Assembly (NCBI GenBank): GCA_027622715.1 | Contig: JAQBYN010000008.1 | Coordinates: 41,469 to 105,468, forward strand | From: Pseudomonadota bacterium | GTDB taxonomy: Bacteria; Pseudomonadota; Alphaproteobacteria; SHVP01 | Reading direction: 5' to 3' | Length of the DNA stretch: 64,000 bases | In this document: positions 9,269 to 18,533 of the stretch, piece after piece | Numbering within the stretch: the first letter of the stretch is position 1 | Layout of the letters: the number at the start of each line of letters is the position of its first letter | The notes under the pieces: model-generated | What the model was told of the DNA's origin: nothing | The model's database searches: none | Seen by the model: the letters and a program-made list of their open reading frames with translations, nothing else | Program-made: the position numbers and the translations under genes

Positions 9269-9787
9269 GTGCCCGTTCGAAAGGTCGAAGAGATTATTAC
9301 GCCGCCCCTTGAAGCCATGGGCTATCGAGTCGTTCGCGTGCGCCTGACCGGCGCCCAGGACTCGGCAACGCTCCAGGTCATGGTCGAATCGAAAGAGTCG
9401 CAGACCGCGCATGCCCTCAGCGATGGCGGCATCACAGCGGACGATTGCGCCGATGCCAGCCGCGCGATATCGGCGTTGCTGGATGTCGAAGACCCCATTC
9501 CCGGTGCATACGTCCTAGAGGTCAGTTCGCCCGGCATCGACCGCCCGCTCGTTGTCGCCGACGATTTCTCGCGTTTCGCCGGCTTCGAAGCACGTGTTGA
9601 ATCCCGGCAGATGGTCGATGGACGAAAGCGCTTTAAAGGAAAACTACTTGGTGTCGACTCCGACGATGTTCGCATCGAAACCGATACTGGAATCTACAGC
9701 GTGGCCGTGGACAACATTGCCAATGCCAAACTTCTCCTGACCGACGACCTAATCAAGCAGACTGAGATGGCGCGAGCGCAAGGGTAG
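9269..9787 (+). CDS. rimP: Ribosome maturation factor RimP
   Basis: 172 aa cytoplasmic protein needed for 30S assembly. It has the N-terminal alpha/beta domain (VEEIITPPLEAMGYRVVRVR; DCADASRAISALLDVEDPIP; LEVSSPGIDRPL, the diagnostic motif) and the C-terminal SH3-like barrel (about residues 95-160). The GTG start at 9269 has CGGAG at 9256-9260 upstream. It heads the conserved rimP-nusA-ylxR-infB-rbfA-truB-rpsO-pnp block; nusA starts 5 bases after its stop. Confidence 0.95.
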   Translation: MPVRKVEEIITPPLEAMGYRVVRVRLTGAQDSATLQVMVESKESQTAHALSDGGITADDCADASRAISALLDVEDPIPGAYVLEVSSPGIDRPLVVADDFSRFAGFEARVESRQMVDGRKRFKGKLLGVDSDDVRIETDTGIYSVAVDNIANAKLLLTDDLIKQTEMARAQG

Positions 9788-9792
9788 AGACG

Positions 9793-11358
9793 ATGAGCAC
9801 AGCACAAGCGGCTCCGATCACGAGCCAGAACAGAATTGAACTCCTCCAGATCGCCGACGCCGTCGCGCGCGAAAAGGTTATCGAGCGCGACACGGTCTTG
9901 CTGGCGATGGAAGAAGCTATTCAAAAGGCGGCGCGCTCAAAATACGGCATGGAGAACGACATCCGCGCCGAAATCGATCGCACCACCGGCGAGATCCGCT
10001 TGTTCCGCTGCCTCGAGGTTGCCGAAGTAATTGAGAACGATGCGACCGAGATCAGCTTTGCCGAAGCCCGTGAGCGCAATCCCGATGCACAGGTCGGCGA
10101 CATCATTGCCGAGCCGTTGCCGCCGATCGACTTCGGTCGCATCGCCGCGCAGACCGCCAAACAAGTCATCGTCCAAAAGGTGCGTGAGGCCGAGCGCGAG
10201 CGTCAGTACGAAGAGTACAAGGACCGCATCGGCGAGATTGTTAACGGTATCGTCAAGCGCGTTGAATACGGCAACGTCACTGTCGACTTGGGCCGCTCCG
10301 AATCGGTGATTCGCCGCGACGAAGTTTTGCCGCGCGAGAATTTCCGCCAGGGCGACCGGGTGCGCGCCTACATTTACGACGTTCGCCGCGAGCCACGCGG
10401 ACCCCAGGTCTTTCTGTCTCGCACCCATCCCAAATACATGTCGATGTTATTCGCGCAAGAAGTTCCCGAGGTCTACGACGGCATTATCGAAATCAAGTCT
10501 GTCGCGCGCGATCCCGGCAGCCGCGCGAAGATCGCGGTGATGTCGAATGACTCCAGCATCGATCCGGTTGGTGCCTGCGTGGGTATGCGCGGTAGCCGCG
10601 TGCAGGCCGTCGTGAACGAACTGCAGGGCGAAAAGATCGACATCATTCAGTGGTCGCCAGACGACGCGACGTTCATCGTCAATGCACTGGCCCCGGCTGA
10701 AGTCAGCAAAGTCGTGCTCGATGAGGAAACCCGCCGCATCGAAGTCGTGGTACCGGACGACCAACTATCGTTGGCGATCGGGCGGCGCGGACAAAATGTG
10801 CGGCTAGCGTCACAGCTGAGCGGATGGGATATCGACGTCCTCACCGAAGCCGAGGAATCTGATCGCCGCCAGGAAGAATTCCGCCAGCGCAGCCAGATGT
10901 TCATTGAAACGCTCGATGTCGACGAGGTCATCGCCCAACTCCTGGTCACCGAGGGATTCACCACCGTTGATGAAGTTGTCGCGGTCGATGCCAGCGAGAT
11001 CGGTTCCATCGAAGGTTTTGATGAGGAGATCGCGGGCGAGCTTCAGACCCGTGCTGCCGCCTTCATCGAGGAACGCAATCGCCAGCTCGATGCGCGTCGC
11101 CGCGAACTCGGCGTTTCCGACGAGATCGCGGCCATCGACGGACTAACCAGCGACATGCTCGTCACCCTCGGCGAGGCCGGCGTTAAAACGCTAGACGATT
11201 TGGGCGATTTGGCCGGTGACGAATTGATTGAGACGTTGCCGGATGCCGGGTTCACCGAAGACGAAGCGAATGCGATCATCATGGTCGCGCGCGCCCATTG
11301 GTTCGAGGACGACCCTGAACCCGCTGCAGCACCCGACGCTGAAGGCGTGCAGGAGTAA
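9793..11358 (+). CDS. nusA: Transcription termination/antitermination factor NusA
   Basis: 521 aa RNA polymerase-binding factor. In order: N-terminal RNAP-binding domain (1-130), S1 domain (about 135-200, GIVKRVEYGNVTVDLG), two KH domains (about 230-345, GACVGMRGSRVQAV and AIGRRGQNVRLA), then acidic C-terminal helix-hairpin-helix repeats (about 370-505), the extension usual in proteobacteria. The ATG at 9793 is well placed after rimP. ylxR begins right after its stop. Confidence 0.97.
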   Translation: MSTAQAAPITSQNRIELLQIADAVAREKVIERDTVLLAMEEAIQKAARSKYGMENDIRAEIDRTTGEIRLFRCLEVAEVIENDATEISFAEARERNPDAQVGDIIAEPLPPIDFGRIAAQTAKQVIVQKVREAERERQYEEYKDRIGEIVNGIVKRVEYGNVTVDLGRSESVIRRDEVLPRENFRQGDRVRAYIYDVRREPRGPQVFLSRTHPKYMSMLFAQEVPEVYDGIIEIKSVARDPGSRAKIAVMSNDSSIDPVGACVGMRGSRVQAVVNELQGEKIDIIQWSPDDATFIVNALAPAEVSKVVLDEETRRIEVVVPDDQLSLAIGRRGQNVRLASQLSGWDIDVLTEAEESDRRQEEFRQRSQMFIETLDVDEVIAQLLVTEGFTTVDEVVAVDASEIGSIEGFDEEIAGELQTRAAAFIEERNRQLDARRRELGVSDEIAAIDGLTSDMLVTLGEAGVKTLDDLGDLAGDELIETLPDAGFTEDEANAIIMVARAHWFEDDPEPAAAPDAEGVQE

Positions 11359-11360
11359 GC

Positions 11361-12020
11361 TTGCAAGAACCCGCCATGATCACGGCAAATTCTGAGCCCG
11401 CACCGGCACCCGTTTCAGCCGTAGCACTTGAGCCTGTGGGCGAGCCGCAGCGCCGGTGTTTGTCGACCGGTGTGGTCGGCGCTAAGGAGTCGATGGTGCG
11501 TTTCGTTGTCGGCCCCGACCTCGCGGTCGTGCCCGATGTTGCCGAACGCCTGCCAGGCCATGGATACTGGGTCGCCGCCAACCGCGATGCGCTAACCGAT
11601 GCGGTGCGGCGCAAACTGTTTGTTCGGGCGGCGCGGCGCGAGGTCGGCGTCGACCTGGCGCTCGTCGATTTGGTCGAGCGGCTACTGCTGCGCCGCGCGA
11701 CCGATGTGCTTGCGATGGCGCGCCGCGCAGGGCTGGTTTCGGCCGGTTTTGAAAAAGTCCGCGGCGCTCTTCGGGACGGGAGTCTGGCGGTTGTTCTGAC
11801 CGCGGCAGACGCCGCGGAGGACGCCGTGAGGAAGATTGCCGGCCCCACGACCGGGCTATCGTGGGTGCGTTGCCTAACCAGTGCCGAAATCGGTTTGGCT
11901 TTCAGCCAAGAAAATGTGGTACATGCTGCCCTGCGTCCCGGGGCTTTGACGGATCGATTTCTGCGTGAAGCCTACCGTCTGGAAGGCTTTCGCCCCGTGG
12001 ACAGCGGTATCAAGGCCTGA
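11361..12020 (+). CDS. ylxR: YlxR (DUF448) RNA-binding domain fused to an L7Ae-like domain
   Basis: 219 aa. The N-terminal part carries the YlxR fold (RCLSTGVVGAKESMVRFVVG, VAERLPGHGYWVAANRDAL). Residues about 105-200 look like the L7Ae/YlxQ RNA-binding fold (VLAMARRAGLVSAGFEKVRGALRDG). In Firmicutes YlxR and YlxQ are separate neighbours of nusA and infB; here they are one polypeptide, as is common in alphaproteobacteria. TTG 11361 is placed 5 bases after AGGAG (11351-11355); ATG 11376 is an alternative. YlxR proteins bind RNA and have been tied to RNase P and expression control in some bacteria; the role here is inferred. Confidence 0.85.
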   Translation: MQEPAMITANSEPAPAPVSAVALEPVGEPQRRCLSTGVVGAKESMVRFVVGPDLAVVPDVAERLPGHGYWVAANRDALTDAVRRKLFVRAARREVGVDLALVDLVERLLLRRATDVLAMARRAGLVSAGFEKVRGALRDGSLAVVLTAADAAEDAVRKIAGPTTGLSWVRCLTSAEIGLAFSQENVVHAALRPGALTDRFLREAYRLEGFRPVDSGIKA

Positions 12021-12023
12021 TCT

Positions 12024-14555
12024 ATGAGCGACACTGACGATAAGAAACCCCTTTCGTTGTCTGGGCGTAGCAAGCTCGAGATGAAACGACCCAGCGCCGC
12101 AGCGGGACAAGTGCGCCAGAGCTTCTCGCATGGTCGCTCCAAGACCGTGACGGTCGAGGTCAAGAAAAAACGTGGCGCTGCCTCAGCGCGGACCAAGACC
12201 CTGGCCGAGATCGCCGCCGATTCGGCACCTGCCGCCACCGTCGCCAAGGCCGCGCCTGCGCCGGCGGCAACAGTGCCCGTCGAGCGCGAGTCCAAAGGCC
12301 GCGTTGTCCTCAAAGCGCTAACCGACGACGAAAAGGCGGCCCGCGCGAAAGCGCTTGAAGGGTCCAAGATCGCGTCGGTCGAGGCGCGCAAGAAAGCTCA
12401 AGAAGACGCCGAACGTCGGGCGGGCGAAGAAGTCCAACTCGCTCGGGAACGCGAGGAAGCCGAAAAGCGCGAAGCTGCCGAGGAGGCGCGCAAGCGAACC
12501 GAGGAAGAGGCGCGCAAAAAGGCGGCTGAATCCGCAGCGGTGCGGCTCGGCGAGCCAGAGACCGAAGAAACCTCGCGGGCCAAGCCGGGGATGGTCCGTC
12601 CCGAAATCAAGCGACCCGTGGTCGCACGTCCGCGTGCCGGCGAGCGCCGCCGCGGCGGCAAAATGACGCTCACCCAAGCCCTCGACGATCGCGAAAGGAC
12701 GCGTAGCCTTGCGGCCGTGCGCCGCCAGCGCGAACGCGAAAAACGCCAGGCGCGGACCGGCGAATCGGGTGCGCCGAGTAAAGTTTTCCGCGAGGTCATC
12801 ATTCCGGACACGCTCACCGTCCAGGAACTGGCTAACCGCATGACCGAGCGCGCCGTCGATGTCATCAGGTCTTTGATGAAAATGGGCCTGATGGTGGCGG
12901 TCAACGAAACGATCGACGCCGACACCGCGGAGATTGTCGTGACCGAGTTCGGGCATCGCTCCAAACGCGTGTCCAAAGCGGATGTCGAGATCGGCTTTCG
13001 CGGCGGCGCCAGCGACGACGATGACGTCGGCTTACTTGTATCTCGCGCCCCTATTGTCACCGTCATGGGCCATGTCGATCACGGCAAGACCTCGTTACTC
13101 GATGCGCTGCGCACGACCGATGTCGTTGCCGGAGAGGCGGGCGGCATTACCCAGCACATTGGCGCCTATCAGGTCACGCTGGCGTCGGGTGCCAAGATCA
13201 CCTTCCTCGATACGCCGGGTCATGAGGCGTTTACGTCGATGCGCGCCCGCGGCGCCACGGTTACCGACATTGTCGTGTTGGTCGTAGCTGCCGACGACGG
13301 GATCATGCCGCAGACCATTGAGGCGATTAATCACGCCAAAGCCGCGAAGACACCGATCATCGTCGCGATCAACAAGATGGACCGGCCCAACGCGGACGCC
13401 GACCGCGTCCGGCGCGATCTGCTGCAGCAGGATCTGGTCGTCGAAGAATTAGGCGGCGAAGTGCTCGCGGTCGAAGTCTCGGCCAAAGACAAGACCGGCC
13501 TCGATCGGCTTGAAGAAGCCATTGTTTTGCAGGCCGAGGTCCTCGAACTCAAAGCCAATCCCGAACGCGCCGCCGAGGGCGTGGTGATCGAAGCCAAGCT
13601 CGATCGTGGCCGCGGCGTTGTGACAACGGTCCTGGTGCAACGCGGCTCGCTGCGGGTCGGCGATATCGTTGTCGCGGGCGCCGAGTGGGGCAAGATCCGG
13701 GCGCTGGTCGACGACCACGGCCGCCAGATCGACGTGCTACGGCCCGGCGAACCGGCCGAGGTGCTCGGACTCAATGCCGCGCCGGAGGCAGGCGACGAAT
13801 TCGGCGTGGTCGAAAGCGAAGGCCGGGCGCGTGAAATTGCCGGGTTCCGTGCCGAGCAGGTCCGCGAGAAGGACGTCGCAATGTCCGCCTCGGCGCGCGG
13901 TTCGTTGGAGGAGATGTTCTCCAAGATCGCTGGTGGCGAGACCAGCACTCTGCCGGTCATCATCAAAACCGACGTGCAAGGATCGCTCGAAGCGATTCGC
14001 GGCGCCTTGGACAAACTGTCAACCGACGAAGTGGCGATCGATGTCGTTCACGGCGGAGTCGGTGCGATCAACGAATCCGACGTCACGCTCGCCGCCGCGT
14101 CAAAAGCGCTCATTCTCGGTTTCAACGTACGGGCCAACGTCCAGGCGCGCGACCGCGCCAAACGCGACAAACTCGAAATCCGCTACTACTCGGTGATTTA
14201 CAACGTGGTCGACGAGATGAGGGACATCCTGTCCGGCATGCTCGAGCCCGCGATCAAAGAGACCGTCCTCGGCCAAGCCCGCATCAAACAGGTGTTCGCG
14301 GTGTCGAAGGTTGGCAAGGTCGCCGGTTGCGAAGTCATCGAGGGCTCGGTGCGGCGCGGCGCCAGGGCACGTCTGCTGCGCGACGACGTTGTTGTCCATG
14401 AAGGCGTCCTGGGCATGCTGAAACATTTCAAGGACGATGTGCGCGAGGTTCGTGCCGGTTCGGAATGCGGTATTGCGCTGGAGAACTATCACGACTACCA
14501 CGACAAAGACGTGATCGAAGTCTACGAAGTAGAGGAGATCGCCCGCACGCTTTAG
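12024..14555 (+). CDS. infB: Translation initiation factor IF-2
   Basis: 843 aa GTPase that brings fMet-tRNA to the 30S subunit. The long charged N-terminal region (about residues 1-250, Lys/Glu/Ala-rich coiled-coil-like) precedes the IF2-N fold and the G domain: [10 protein letters not shown] (about residue 349), DTPGHEAF and NKMDRP. Domains II-IV follow ([11 protein letters not shown]; final [22 protein letters not shown]). ATG 12024 is 3 bases after ylxR. Confidence 0.97.
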   Translation: MSDTDDKKPLSLSGRSKLEMKRPSAAAGQVRQSFSHGRSKTVTVEVKKKRGAASARTKTLAEIAADSAPAATVAKAAPAPAATVPVERESKGRVVLKALTDDEKAARAKALEGSKIASVEARKKAQEDAERRAGEEVQLAREREEAEKREAAEEARKRTEEEARKKAAESAAVRLGEPETEETSRAKPGMVRPEIKRPVVARPRAGERRRGGKMTLTQALDDRERTRSLAAVRRQREREKRQARTGESGAPSKVFREVIIPDTLTVQELANRMTERAVDVIRSLMKMGLMVAVNETIDADTAEIVVTEFGHRSKRVSKADVEIGFRGGASDDDDVGLLVSRAPIVTVMGHVDHGKTSLLDALRTTDVVAGEAGGITQHIGAYQVTLASGAKITFLDTPGHEAFTSMRARGATVTDIVVLVVAADDGIMPQTIEAINHAKAAKTPIIVAINKMDRPNADADRVRRDLLQQDLVVEELGGEVLAVEVSAKDKTGLDRLEEAIVLQAEVLELKANPERAAEGVVIEAKLDRGRGVVTTVLVQRGSLRVGDIVVAGAEWGKIRALVDDHGRQIDVLRPGEPAEVLGLNAAPEAGDEFGVVESEGRAREIAGFRAEQVREKDVAMSASARGSLEEMFSKIAGGETSTLPVIIKTDVQGSLEAIRGALDKLSTDEVAIDVVHGGVGAINESDVTLAAASKALILGFNVRANVQARDRAKRDKLEIRYYSVIYNVVDEMRDILSGMLEPAIKETVLGQARIKQVFAVSKVGKVAGCEVIEGSVRRGARARLLRDDVVVHEGVLGMLKHFKDDVREVRAGSECGIALENYHDYHDKDVIEVYEVEEIARTL

Positions 14556-14594
14556 GCCGCCGTGCCCGGACCGGGCCAGGTGGCTCGGGAAATC

Positions 14595-14978
14595 ATGCCG
14601 AGAACCCCCAGCAAATCAGCCCAACAACGGCAGCACCGCGTCGGCGAGCTCTTGCGCCACGGTCTGGTCGAGGCGCTTGCGCCGATGGAGTTTGTCGGCG
14701 GCCTGGTGACTGGCGGCGCCGTCACGATCTCGCAGGTCCGGGTCAGTCTCGATCTCAAGCAGGCACGGGCGTTCGTTTTTCCACTTGGTGGCAGTAGCGC
14801 TGAGCAGTTGCTGGAAGAACTGAATCGTGTGGCGCCGCGTCTGCAGGGTCCGTTGGCGCGCAGCGCTGGCTTGCGCTACACGCCGCGTCTCGAGTTCATC
14901 CTCGACAATACTTTCGACGAAGCGGACAAGATCGAGGCGCTGCTGGCGCGGGCCAACGCCAAATCGCGCCCGGAATGA
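14595..14978 (+). CDS. rbfA: Ribosome-binding factor A
   Basis: 127 aa KH-like fold protein that binds the 30S subunit during 16S maturation. RQHRVGELLRHGLVEAL at the start, TISQVRVSLDLKQARAFVFP in the middle and LRYTPRLEFILDNTFDEADKIEALL at the end match the family. ATG 14595 gives the usual N terminus; an upstream GTG at 14562 would add 11 residues. Its stop overlaps the truB ATG by four bases. Confidence 0.93.
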   Translation: MPRTPSKSAQQRQHRVGELLRHGLVEALAPMEFVGGLVTGGAVTISQVRVSLDLKQARAFVFPLGGSSAEQLLEELNRVAPRLQGPLARSAGLRYTPRLEFILDNTFDEADKIEALLARANAKSRPE

Positions 14979-15844
14979 ACGGTTGGATTCTTCTCGATAA
15001 ACCCAAAGGTTTGTCGTCGGCCGCGGCGGTTGGCAACGTTCGTCGGCTCTTCGACCGCGTCAAAGCCGGGCACGGCGGCACCCTCGACCCGCTCGCCACC
15101 GGCCTTCTACCGATCGCGTTGGGCGAGGCGACCAAGGTCATCGGCTATATTCTCGATGGGACAAAAGGCTACCGCGCCACGGTGCGGTGGGGCGAAAGCC
15201 GCGACACCGACGATGCCGAAGGTGCTGTCACGGCGACCAGCGTGGTCCGTCCCGACCGCGCAGCGATTGCGGCCGCATTGGGCGGATTTGTGGGTCCCCT
15301 CACCCAACGGCCGCCCGCCTACTCGGCGCTCAAGGTCGGTGGCCGCCGCGCCTACGCCCTGGCGCGGGCCGGTGAGACGGTTGTCCTCAAATCCCGTGAA
15401 ATCGAGGTTTTTTCGCTCGATTTGGTCGAAAACGACGCCGATAGCGCTGTTTTGGACGTTTTGTGCTCAAAGGGCACCTACATCCGAGCCTTGGTTCGCG
15501 ATCTGGCCGAGGCGCTCGGGACCGTTGGCTATTTGGGCGATCTGCGGCGGACCCGGGCGGGCCCGTTCACCGATTCTCAAGCGATTTCGCTAGCCTGCCT
15601 CGAGGGGTTGAGCCATAGTGCGCGCCTCGCGGAAGCACTTTTGCCGCTTGAGACCGCGCTGGACGACATCCCGGCGCTGGCCTTGAACGGCGAGGCTGCG
15701 GCGAAACTTCGCCATGGCCAATGGATTGACGTTTCCGCGGAACTCAGGGACGGCATCGTCTTCGCAACATCGGACAGTGGTCCGGTAGCTATGGCGCGGG
15801 CGATTGACGGCACCTTGAAACCGCTTCGTGTTTTCAATTTGTGA
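14975..15844 (+). CDS. truB: tRNA pseudouridine-55 synthase
   Basis: 289 aa. It makes pseudouridine 55 in the T-loop of tRNAs. The start [20 protein letters not shown] and [13 protein letters not shown] with catalytic D38 are diagnostic. [12 protein letters not shown] and [14 protein letters not shown] follow. The C-terminal domain is somewhat divergent but of normal length. ATG 14975 overlaps rbfA (ATGA). rpsO starts 13 bases after the stop. Confidence 0.96.
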   Translation: MNGWILLDKPKGLSSAAAVGNVRRLFDRVKAGHGGTLDPLATGLLPIALGEATKVIGYILDGTKGYRATVRWGESRDTDDAEGAVTATSVVRPDRAAIAAALGGFVGPLTQRPPAYSALKVGGRRAYALARAGETVVLKSREIEVFSLDLVENDADSAVLDVLCSKGTYIRALVRDLAEALGTVGYLGDLRRTRAGPFTDSQAISLACLEGLSHSARLAEALLPLETALDDIPALALNGEAAAKLRHGQWIDVSAELRDGIVFATSDSGPVAMARAIDGTLKPLRVFNL

Positions 15845-15857
15845 CAGGAGATATCCG

Positions 15858-16127
15858 ATGTCGATTACCACTGAGCGCAAAGCGACGCTCATCAAAGAGT
15901 ATGCGACCAAGGATCAAGACACGGGGTCGCCCGAGGTGCAGGTTGCCATCCTAACGGAACGGATCACCAACCTGACCGAACACTTCAAGGAACACAAAAA
16001 AGACGCTCACTCGCGGCGCGGGCTTTTGATGCTGGTTAATCGGCGCCGCCGACTGCTCGATTATGTGCGCGACTGCGACGTCTCGCGCTACGAGCAACTT
16101 ATTCAGCGACTCGGTATCAGAAAGTAG
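15858..16127 (+). CDS. rpsO: 30S ribosomal protein S15
   Basis: 89 aa, exactly the size of S15. It binds the central domain of 16S rRNA. The ATG at 15858 has a strong AGGAG at 15846-15850. Recognised stretches include [40 protein letters not shown] and [12 protein letters not shown]. The frame is open further upstream into truB, but that part is not conserved. The rpsO-pnp gap holds two hairpins. Confidence 0.98.
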   Translation: MSITTERKATLIKEYATKDQDTGSPEVQVAILTERITNLTEHFKEHKKDAHSRRGLLMLVNRRRRLLDYVRDCDVSRYEQLIQRLGIRK

Positions 16128-16158
16128 CTGGGTGCTTGCCACGCGCGTCCCGGTCGGT

Positions 16159-16253
16159 CCCGCGCTTAAAGCGGGTCGCTCGGTCGTGTCGGCATGCCCG
16201 CCATTTGGAATCCGATCGCTGACCACCAGGGGAGCGCGCAAGGGGTGCGCTCC
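16159..16253 (+). promoter_or_regulatory. Two hairpins in the rpsO-pnp intergenic leader
   Basis: CCCGC-7-GCGGG at 16159-16175 and GGAGCGC-9-GCGCTCC at 16231-16253. Neither has a T-run, so they are not obvious terminators. In other proteobacteria the rpsO-pnp spacer forms a stem that RNase III cuts and PNPase uses for autoregulation; the same role is inferred here from position only. Confidence 0.5.
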
Positions 16254-16276
16254 GACAGCAAGCAAGGAAGATAGAT

Positions 16277-18403
16277 ATGTTTAAGATCGTTCGGAAGGAA
16301 ATCACATGGGGCGGGCGTACGCTCGTCTTGGAAACCGGCAAGATAGCGCGCCAGGCCGACGGGGCTGTTCTCGTCACCTATGGCGAGACGACTGTCCTGT
16401 GCACCGCCGTGGCGCAAAAGACGCCGCGTGTTGGCATCGATTTCTTTCCGCTCACCGTCAACTACCAGGAAAAAACTTTCGCCGCCGGTAAGATTCCGGG
16501 CGGCTTCTTCAAGCGCGAAGGACGGCCAAACGAAAAGGAAACGCTCACCTCGCGCCTGATCGACCGGCCGATTCGTCCGCTCTTTCACCACAGTTTCCGC
16601 AACGAGACGCAAGTCATCTGCACGGTGCTATCGCACGATCTGGAAAACAATCCTGACATGGCCGCGTTGATCGGCGCCTCGGCGGCCCTCACCATTTCTG
16701 GCATTCCGTTCCTCGGCCCGATCGCCAGCGCCCGCGTCGGCTACATCGACGGCGAGTACGTTCTCAACCCGTTGGCCGAGCAACTCGCGGACTCGTCACT
16801 CGATCTGATCGTCGCCGGTACCCGCGACGGTGTCTTGATGGTCGAATCGGAAGCCTCCGAACTCAACGAAGAAATCATGCTGGGCGCCGTCATGTTCGGC
16901 CACGAATCGTTCCAACCGGTCATCGACGCGATTGTGTCGCTGGCTGAAACCGCGGCGAAAGAGCCGTGGCCGTTGCCGGAAGAAGTCGACAGCAGCGAAA
17001 TGAAGGCCCGCCTCGAATCGCTAGTGGGCGAAGATGTCCGTGCGGCTTATACAATTCGCGAAAAACAGGCGCGTAGCGACAAGCTTTCGGCAGCGCGCAA
17101 GAAGGTCGATCAAACCGCCGTGGATGAAAACCTCGATCCAAGCGTTGCATCGGGCCTCTTCAAAAAAATGGAAAAGAAGATCGTCCGCGGCCAAATCCTC
17201 GATAGCGGGATTCGGATCGACGGCCGCGATCTCAAGACCGTTCGGCAAATTGCGGTAGAGAACGATGTGCTGCCGCGCACCCACGGTTCGGCACTGTTCA
17301 CCCGCGGCGAAACGCAGGCACTGGCGGTCACCACCTTGGGCACCGGCCAAGACGAACAGATCATCGACGCACTCGAGGGCGAATTCCGCGAGCGCTTCAT
17401 GCTGCACTACAACTTCCCGCCGTACTCGGTCGGCGAAACCAAGTTCATGGCCTCGCCCGGTCGGCGTGAAATCGGTCACGGCAAACTTGCATGGCGTGCC
17501 TTGCGCCCGCTCCTGCCTGCGCCGGATGTATTTCCCTACACCATCCGCGTTGTCTCCGAGGTGACCGAATCCAACGGGTCGTCCTCGATGGCCACGGTCT
17601 GCGGCGCGTCACTGTCGATGATGGGCGCAGGCGTGCCGTTGCGCGCGCCGTGCGCCGGTATTGCGATGGGCTTGATCCTCGAGGACTCGGGTTTTGCAGT
17701 CCTGTCCGACATCTTGGGTGACGAAGATCACCTCGGCGATATGGACTTCAAGGTTGCTGGCACTGAGAACGGCGTCACCGCGCTGCAGATGGACATCAAG
17801 GTTACCGGGATTACCCGGGAGATCATGGAGGTCGCCCTGAGCCAGGCCCGCGAAGGCCGGCTGCATATCTTGGGCGAAATGTCCAAATCCCTCAGCGCGC
17901 CGCGTGACGAGGTCAACGACCACGCCCCTCGGATTACCACCCTTCAGGTTCCCAAGGACAAGATCCGCGAAATCATCGGCACCGGCGGTAAGGTCATTCG
18001 CGAGATTTGCGAAGTGACCGGCGCCAAGATCGATATCGAGGATGACGGGACCGTCAAGGTGGCCAGCTCCAACACCGAATCGGCCGAAGCTGCCGTGAAG
18101 TGGATTCGCGACATCATCGCCGAGGCCGAGGTCGGCGTGATCTACAAAGGTAAGGTCGTCAAGGTTGTCGATTTCGGCGCGTTCGTGAACTTCATCGGTT
18201 CCAAGGATGGACTCGTTCACATTAGCGAGTTGGCCCCTGGCCGGGTCGGCAAGGTGACCGATGTCGTCAACGAAGGCGACGAAGTCTGGGTCAAAGTCCT
18301 GTCCTTTGATGATCGGGGCAAGGTTCGCCTCTCCATGAAGATGGTAAATCAGGACAGTGGCGTCGAAGAAGCTGCCCCTGCGACCGCCGAAGCCGGCGAT
18401 TGA
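16277..18403 (+). CDS. pnp: Polyribonucleotide nucleotidyltransferase (PNPase)
   Basis: 708 aa 3'-5' phosphorolytic exoribonuclease, part of the degradosome. It has two RNase PH domains (about residues 10-230 and 310-540), a helical linker, a KH domain (about 555-615, [17 protein letters not shown]) and a C-terminal S1 domain (about 622-690, [17 protein letters not shown]). The ATG at 16277 has AAGGAAG at 16264-16270. It is the last gene of the large translation operon. Confidence 0.98.
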   Translation: MFKIVRKEITWGGRTLVLETGKIARQADGAVLVTYGETTVLCTAVAQKTPRVGIDFFPLTVNYQEKTFAAGKIPGGFFKREGRPNEKETLTSRLIDRPIRPLFHHSFRNETQVICTVLSHDLENNPDMAALIGASAALTISGIPFLGPIASARVGYIDGEYVLNPLAEQLADSSLDLIVAGTRDGVLMVESEASELNEEIMLGAVMFGHESFQPVIDAIVSLAETAAKEPWPLPEEVDSSEMKARLESLVGEDVRAAYTIREKQARSDKLSAARKKVDQTAVDENLDPSVASGLFKKMEKKIVRGQILDSGIRIDGRDLKTVRQIAVENDVLPRTHGSALFTRGETQALAVTTLGTGQDEQIIDALEGEFRERFMLHYNFPPYSVGETKFMASPGRREIGHGKLAWRALRPLLPAPDVFPYTIRVVSEVTESNGSSSMATVCGASLSMMGAGVPLRAPCAGIAMGLILEDSGFAVLSDILGDEDHLGDMDFKVAGTENGVTALQMDIKVTGITREIMEVALSQAREGRLHILGEMSKSLSAPRDEVNDHAPRITTLQVPKDKIREIIGTGGKVIREICEVTGAKIDIEDDGTVKVASSNTESAEAAVKWIRDIIAEAEVGVIYKGKVVKVVDFGAFVNFIGSKDGLVHISELAPGRVGKVTDVVNEGDEVWVKVLSFDDRGKVRLSMKMVNQDSGVEEAAPATAEAGD

Positions 18404-18425
18404 TCTCCGCCCAATCAAGCCAATT

Positions 18426-18453
18426 TGTCCGGTCGCGGCAGCGCGGCCGGACA
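18426..18453 (+). terminator. Inverted repeat after pnp, possible terminator
   Basis: TGTCCGG (18426-18432) pairs perfectly with CCGGACA (18447-18453). No T-run follows, so intrinsic termination is uncertain. It lies between pnp and the promoter candidate of the next gene. Confidence 0.4.
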
Positions 18454-18461
18454 TCTGGTGG

Positions 18462-18489
18462 TTGGCCTAGCGTGGAATCATTCTATATT
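18462..18489 (+). promoter_or_regulatory. Promoter candidate overlapped by an Irr/ICE-like palindrome
   Basis: TTGGCC (18462-18467), a 16-base spacer and TATATT (18484-18489) resemble a sigma70 promoter, 45 bases before the flavoprotein gene. Inside it, 18473-18485 reads TGGAATCATTCTA, one mismatch from the palindrome TAGAATCATTCTA, which fits the core of the rhizobial iron-control element (TTTAGAA-N3-TTCTAAA). Its position between -35 and -10 would suit repression. It shares the 10-mer AATCATTCTA with the site at 20412. Confidence 0.5.
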
Positions 18490-18533
18490 GAACGGGACGA
18501 CGCCAACCGGGTGGCCGGCAAGGATGCTCAATT

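Noticed and set aside
18426..18453. Full intrinsic terminator after pnp
   Set aside because: The stem is perfect but lacks a T-run; kept only as a low-confidence feature.
17609..18454. A 281-codon minus-strand frame opposite pnp
   Set aside because: Antisense shadow of the PNPase KH/S1 region without motifs or a plausible ribosome-binding site.
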